Shown here: positions 60,310-64,000 of the stretch, piece by piece
How the letters are laid out: the number at the start of each line of letters is the position of its first letter
How positions within the stretch are numbered: the stretch's first letter is position 1
Assembly (NCBI GenBank): GCA_035450685.1
Contig: DAOTNF010000003.1
Location: 1-64,000 of the forward strand
Reading direction: 5' to 3'
Source: Syntrophosphaera sp035450685
GTDB lineage: Bacteria > Cloacimonadota > Cloacimonadia > Cloacimonadales > Cloacimonadaceae
Length of the DNA stretch: 64,000 bases
The notes under the pieces: generated by a model
What the model was told of the DNA's origin: nothing
Seen by the model: the letters and a program-made list of their open reading frames with translations, nothing else
Databases searched by the model: none
Position numbers and translations under genes: made by a program

Positions 60310-61263
60310 ATGAAAAACATCCTGGTTATCGGAGCTGCTGGTCAGATTGGATCAGAGCTTGTTCCTTATCTCAGAAAGATTTACAATCCATCTTCAGTCG
60401 TTGCGGCATATCGCAGCACTCCCCTGACCGATGAGATCATGCAAGGCGGTCCCTGCGAAAAAATGGACGCCATGGAAGCCGAGAAAATGTATGCGGTGGT
60501 GAAGAAATACAATATCGACACCATCATCAACCTGGTTGCCGTGCTGTCAGCCAAGGGAGAAGCTAATCCCCCCCTGGCGTGGAAGATAAATATGGACAGC
60601 ATGCTGAACTCCCTCGAGATAATGAAGGAAGTCAAGGGAGCGGTTTTTACACCCTCATCGATTGGCGCTTTCGGACCCTCGACCCCAATGGATAACACCC
60701 CCCAGGACACTCTGATGCGCCCCACCACTGTGTATGGCATCTCCAAGGTTGCCGCGGAGTTGCTTGGCGATTATTACCATATAAAGTTCGGAGTTGACAC
60801 CCGTGGATTGCGTTATCCGGGCATTATTTCGAACGTGACACTGCCCGGCGGCGGAACAACCGACTATGCGGTGGAAATCTACTATGAAGCAGTAAAAAAC
60901 CGCAGTTACACCTGCAATCTGGGCGCCGGAACCTTCTTGGATATGATGTATATGCCAGATGCCCTGAGAGCATTGGTGGAACTGATGGAGGCCGATCCTT
61001 CCAAACTTAAACACCGCAATTGCTTCAACGTATCAGCGATGAGTTTCGACCCCGAAATGATAGCTGCCGCCATCCGCGTACACATGCCTGACTTTAAGAT
61101 GGAATATCAGGTGGATCCTGTGAAGCAAGCCATAGCGAACAGCTGGCCTAACTCTATGGATCACAGCGCCGCCCAGGAGGAATGGGGCTGGAAGCCAGAG
61201 TATGACTTGAAATCCATGACAGCCGATATGCTCAATATCCTTAGCAAAAGACTATTGGGCTAA
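60310..61263 (+). CDS. L-threonine 3-dehydrogenase, short-chain (epimerase-like) type
   Basis: The 317-residue protein has the NAD motif GAAGQIGSELVPYLRK (8-23), the TPSSIGAFGP serine region (about 115-124), the YxxxK pair in VYGISKVAAELLGDYY (about 141-156), and LRYPGIIS followed by PGGGTTDYAVEIYYEA. These match the UDP-galactose-epimerase-like threonine dehydrogenases found in many anaerobes and Bacteroidota, which make 2-amino-3-ketobutyrate from threonine. Its TAA stop overlaps the next ATG by one base, so it is coupled with the oxidoreductase downstream. No 2-amino-3-ketobutyrate CoA ligase is in the window. Other sugar-nucleotide enzymes are less likely. Confidence 0.88.
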   Translation: MKNILVIGAAGQIGSELVPYLRKIYNPSSVVAAYRSTPLTDEIMQGGPCEKMDAMEAEKMYAVVKKYNIDTIINLVAVLSAKGEANPPLAWKINMDSMLNSLEIMKEVKGAVFTPSSIGAFGPSTPMDNTPQDTLMRPTTVYGISKVAAELLGDYYHIKFGVDTRGLRYPGIISNVTLPGGGTTDYAVEIYYEAVKNRSYTCNLGAGTFLDMMYMPDALRALVELMEADPSKLKHRNCFNVSAMSFDPEMIAAAIRVHMPDFKMEYQVDPVKQAIANSWPNSMDHSAAQEEWGWKPEYDLKSMTADMLNILSKRLLG

Positions 61264-62252
61264 TGCTAAGAGTTGCTGTAGCCGGCGTCGGACACCTGGG
61301 CCAGTTTCACGCGGAGAAATTCGCCTCCATCGGCAATGTGAAGCTGACTGGTGTTTATGATATCGACACCGCAAGAGCCCGTCAGATCGCTGATAAGCTT
61401 TGTGTAAAAGCATTTCAGGATTATGATACCCTCCTGGAAGAGGTGGACGCCGTTGATATTGCAAGCACCACCACAGCCCATTATGAATTGGCAAAACAGG
61501 CGTTGGAGGCGGGAAAACACGTCTTCATCGAAAAACCGATTACGTCCGAACTGTGGCAGGCGGAGGAACTGGTAGCCCTGGCCAGGAGAAAGGGACTAAA
61601 GATCCAGGTCGGCCACATCGAGCGCTTCAACCCGGTTATCCTGAGAGTGGAAGAAAGCATCAAGGACCCAGTGTTTATCGAGTCACACCGGCTGTCCATG
61701 TTCCAAAGGCGCGGCACTGACGTGCCTGTGGTCTTGGATCTGATGATCCACGATATCGATTTGATCCTGGACTTTGTGCGTGGAAACGTAAGCGACATCC
61801 GCGCCAGCGGCGTGGGAATCCTCACCCCCAGCATCGACATTGCCAACGCGCGCCTGGAATTCGACAACGGAGCCATCGCCAACGTTACATCTTCAAGGGC
61901 TTCTCTCAAACAGGAACGCAAAATCAGGTTCTTCCAAAGGGATGCGTATTTCTCTCTGGATTTCAGCGCCAAACACGTTACCGTGGTAAAGAAAAGCGCC
62001 GATATAATGAGATATCTGCCTCAAATCCTGATGGGAAATGCCGACATTAAAGCAGAAAACCTGGTGGATGTGCAGAATATCGACCTGACTGACTTCCCCA
62101 AGGACGCGCTGACCCTCGAACTGGAATCTTTTGCGGCTGCAGTGATTGACAATACACCTCCCCTGGTGGATGGAGAAGCCGGACTTAGAGCACTGAAAGT
62201 GGCGCTGGATATTATGCAACGCATCAAAAGCCAGCCCAGTACCCATATTTAA
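61263..62252 (+). CDS. Gfo/Idh/MocA-family oxidoreductase
   Basis: The 329-residue NAD(P)-dependent oxidoreductase has the N-terminal Rossmann motif VAGVGHLGQFHAEKF (6-20), the EKPITSELWQAEEL motif with the conserved Lys (about 93-106) and IHDIDLILDFV (about 162-172) in the C-terminal domain. Members act on sugars, inositols or nucleotide sugars (for example GnnA in lipid A amino-sugar synthesis). It overlaps the threonine dehydrogenase stop by one base (TAATG) and precedes asnS by 39 nt. The substrate is not determinable from sequence. Confidence 0.88.
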   Translation: MLRVAVAGVGHLGQFHAEKFASIGNVKLTGVYDIDTARARQIADKLCVKAFQDYDTLLEEVDAVDIASTTTAHYELAKQALEAGKHVFIEKPITSELWQAEELVALARRKGLKIQVGHIERFNPVILRVEESIKDPVFIESHRLSMFQRRGTDVPVVLDLMIHDIDLILDFVRGNVSDIRASGVGILTPSIDIANARLEFDNGAIANVTSSRASLKQERKIRFFQRDAYFSLDFSAKHVTVVKKSADIMRYLPQILMGNADIKAENLVDVQNIDLTDFPKDALTLELESFAAAVIDNTPPLVDGEAGLRALKVALDIMQRIKSQPSTHI

Positions 62253-62291
62253 TCCGTAAGCTGTTTGAACGCTTACAACAAGGACAGTTGA

Positions 62292-63587
62292 ATGAAACTT
62301 ATTGTTATTAAAGACATTGCTGCCCATCTTGGCGAAGAGGTCACCCTCCGCGGTTGGGTGCGCAACATCAGGCACAGCGGAAAGCTGCTCTTCATTATCC
62401 TGCGCGATGGAACTGGAGAGATCCAGTGCGTCGCTTTCCAACCGGAGCTTGGCGAGGAAATGTTTGATGCTGCCAAACGACTGACCATGGAATCGTCGCT
62501 TATCATAACCGGCATCCCAAAACCCCATCAGAAACTGGCGGGCACTTTTGAGCTCTCCGTGAAAAGCGTTAAACCGGTCCAGATCGCTGAAGAGTATCCG
62601 ATCGGGAAAAAAGAACACGGACCCGATTTCCTGCTCTCAAACCGCCATCTCTGGATCCGCTCACCCAAACAGTGGGCTGTGCTTCGCATCCGCCATACAG
62701 TATATTACGCGATCTGTGACTGGCTGAACAAGAACGATTTTATCCGTTTTGACTCGCCGATCCTCACACCGAACGCCTGCGAAGGCAGCACCACCCTCTT
62801 TGAGCTTGAATATTTCGATGAGGGCAAGGCTTATCTTTCCCAATCCGGACAGCTCTATCTTGAGACCGGTATCATGAGCCTGGGACGTGTCTATGATTTT
62901 GGACCCGTATTCAGGGCAGAGCGCTCCAAAACCCGCAAGCATCTAACCGAGTTCTGGATGATGGATGCCGAAGCCGCCTTCGTGGAACATGCTGAGAGTA
63001 TGCAGATTCAAGAAGATTTGATCCGTTACGTGATCCGCGATGTGCTTGCTAAATGCGATACCGAACTTACGATTCTGGAACGCGACAAAGCGGCTTTGGC
63101 TGCATCCGACGCGCCTTTTAAGATTATAACCCATCGCGAAGCTATAGATTATCTGCGCTCAAAAGGTTCCGAAATCACTCACGGCAGTGACCTTGGAGCG
63201 GCTGACGAGGTTCTGCTGACCGAGGGTTCCCCGGTTCCTATCTTCATCGAAAAGTGGCCCAAAGAGATCAAAGCCTTTTACATGAAGCGGGATCCAGACA
63301 ATCCGGATTTCGTATTGGGAAGCGATTTGATCGCCCCGGATGGCTTTGGTGAGATCATTGGCGGTTCCCAGCGTGAAGACGACCACGATTTGCTTCTGGA
63401 GCGCATGAAAGCCGAAAAGATGCCCCTGGAAGACTACCAGTGGTTTCTCGACCTGCGCAAATATGGCTCTGTCCCCCACAGTGGCTTTGGCGTAGGTCTC
63501 GAACGCCTGGTGGCATGGATGAGCGGCACACATCACATCCGCGAAACAATACCATTCCCGAGGATGATCTATCGAATCTATCCCTGA
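62292..63587 (+). CDS. asnS: Asparaginyl-tRNA synthetase
   Basis: The class IIb synthetase has an N-terminal OB anticodon-binding domain (VTLRGWVRNIRHSGKLLFII, residues about 17-36) and the catalytic core with PNACEGSTTLFELEYF (about 158-173), SQSGQLYLETGIMSLGRVYD, motif 2 FRAERSKTRKHLTEFWMMDA (about 206-225) and the C-terminal GVGLERLVAWMSG. At 431 residues it is nearer the shorter archaeal-like AsnRS form than the longer E. coli-type enzyme. The related non-discriminating AspRS is the main alternative; the CEGSTTLF block favours AsnRS. Confidence 0.88.
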   Translation: MKLIVIKDIAAHLGEEVTLRGWVRNIRHSGKLLFIILRDGTGEIQCVAFQPELGEEMFDAAKRLTMESSLIITGIPKPHQKLAGTFELSVKSVKPVQIAEEYPIGKKEHGPDFLLSNRHLWIRSPKQWAVLRIRHTVYYAICDWLNKNDFIRFDSPILTPNACEGSTTLFELEYFDEGKAYLSQSGQLYLETGIMSLGRVYDFGPVFRAERSKTRKHLTEFWMMDAEAAFVEHAESMQIQEDLIRYVIRDVLAKCDTELTILERDKAALAASDAPFKIITHREAIDYLRSKGSEITHGSDLGAADEVLLTEGSPVPIFIEKWPKEIKAFYMKRDPDNPDFVLGSDLIAPDGFGEIIGGSQREDDHDLLLERMKAEKMPLEDYQWFLDLRKYGSVPHSGFGVGLERLVAWMSGTHHIRETIPFPRMIYRIYP

Positions 63588-63594
63588 CCTTTGC

Positions 63595-63630
63595 GGAGGA
63601 TTGGCAACAGTCCTCCCTTTGTTGATTTTC
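63595..63630 (+). terminator. Probable terminator after asnS
   Basis: GGAGGA (63595-63600) pairs with TCCTCC (63611-63616) across a 10-nt loop, followed by CTTTGTTGATTTTC. It starts 8 nt past the asnS stop and precedes the aminotransferase gene. Confidence 0.55.
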
Positions 63631-63655
63631 AAATAAAATAACATAGAGGTATCTC

Positions 63656-64000
63656 ATGCATTACCCAAGCGCATTTTCGCCGGTAACAAACAAAATGAAA
63701 TCGTCTCTGATCAGAGAACTGGTGGCTTCCACCAAAAATATCCCCGATCTGATCTCATTCGCAGGCGGTTTTCCCGCTCCCGCAACCTTTCCCAAGGAAG
63801 AGCTTGCCAAGATATTCCAGGAAGTGGTTTCCACCGAAGGTTCGGATGTCTTACAGTATGGCGCCAGCGAAGGCGACAGTATCCTCAAACGCGAACTGAT
63901 AAAATGGGAGGAATTGGAACTTGATCCCGGACAGATGTTGACAACAGTGGGCGCCACCAATGGGCTGTATCTCTACGGACGTGCTCTGATCGAACCGGGC
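63656..64000 (+). CDS. PLP-dependent aminotransferase, class I/II (partial, cut by window end)
   Basis: The frame starts at ATG 63656 (MHYPSAFSPVTNKMKSSLIR), preceded by AGAGGT, and is still open at the window end after 115 codons. It contains PDLISFAGGFPAPATFPKEE (about 30-49) and LQYGASEGDSILKRELIKW (about 66-84), typical of the MocR/2-aminoadipate-type (LysN-like) fold-I aminotransferases; VGATNGLYLYGRALIEPG ends the visible part. The PLP lysine lies beyond the window. Substrate cannot be given; 2-aminoadipate, kynurenine or branched-chain amino acids are common for this subgroup. Confidence 0.85.
   Translation, partial: MHYPSAFSPVTNKMKSSLIRELVASTKNIPDLISFAGGFPAPATFPKEELAKIFQEVVSTEGSDVLQYGASEGDSILKRELIKWEELELDPGQMLTTVGATNGLYLYGRALIEPG

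Overview
The window looks like a chromosome segment of a Gram-negative, diderm, anaerobe-type bacterium of the Fibrobacteres-Chlorobi-Bacteroidetes neighbourhood, most likely a member of Cloacimonadota (Candidatus Cloacimonas and relatives). This is an inference from: a complete SprA, the outer-membrane channel of the type IX secretion system (T9SS); a 1815-residue gingipain-like protein ending in a T9SS/FlgD-type C-terminal sorting domain with the NYPNPFNPSTTI motif; several lipobox lipoproteins; a type III pantothenate kinase; and an archaeal-length AsnRS. Most of the window has a balanced base composition and ordinary housekeeping genes, with one AT-rich island.

Layout. 576-9880 (minus): rocD, era, coaX and sprA. 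10567-11694 (plus): an aldo/keto reductase with ferredoxin clusters, convergent with the minus-strand group ahcY - NusG paralogue - sugar epimerase - UDP-glucose dehydrogenase (15941-11687). 16025-19191 (minus): tmRNA, rpsO and pnp. 19823-23683 (minus): a compact pyrimidine operon pyrB-pyrC-pyrK-pyrD. 23906-27027: TPR lipoprotein, EamA transporter, DNA polymerase IV. 27577-30036: a zinc/cadmium-type ArsR repressor with a palindromic operator and its P1B ATPase. 30098-33311: thrS, kdsD-like isomerase and a small fragment. 33328-37941 (minus): glmS and a two-gene ABC exporter whose permease is fused to a CPBP protease. 38715-46212 (plus): methyltransferase, rho, TPR-SPOR protein, mutS, SurA-like lipoprotein. 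46714-51105: AT-rich three-gene dynamin-like GTPase operon. 51729-58267 (minus): C25-like T9SS cargo and an LVIVD lipoprotein. 58963-64000: CsgG-domain lipoprotein, short-chain threonine dehydrogenase, Gfo/Idh oxidoreductase, asnS and the start of an aminotransferase.

Two things stand out. First, 46714-51105 encodes two large dynamin-like GTPases and a small tail-anchored coiled-coil protein. Translation of the three is tightly coupled and the base composition is unlike the neighbours. The two GTPases have lost different nucleotide-binding motifs (G3 in one, G4 in the other), which suggests a paired machine. LeoABC/DynA-like membrane remodelling or phage defence is the best guess, but no function is proven here.

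Second, a dispersed repeat family sits in every intergenic gap longer than about 600 bases (seven copies, one of them only a hairpin remnant). It carries the near-palindrome CCTTATAATTTATAAGG. In six copies there is also a start site for a very short reading frame, preceded by a near-perfect Shine-Dalgarno sequence. Differences between copies concentrate at third codon positions. Three of these gaps also hold an array of 11-bp units based on CGCTNANTGAN. Neither the family nor the arrays match a mobile element or RNA class I can name.
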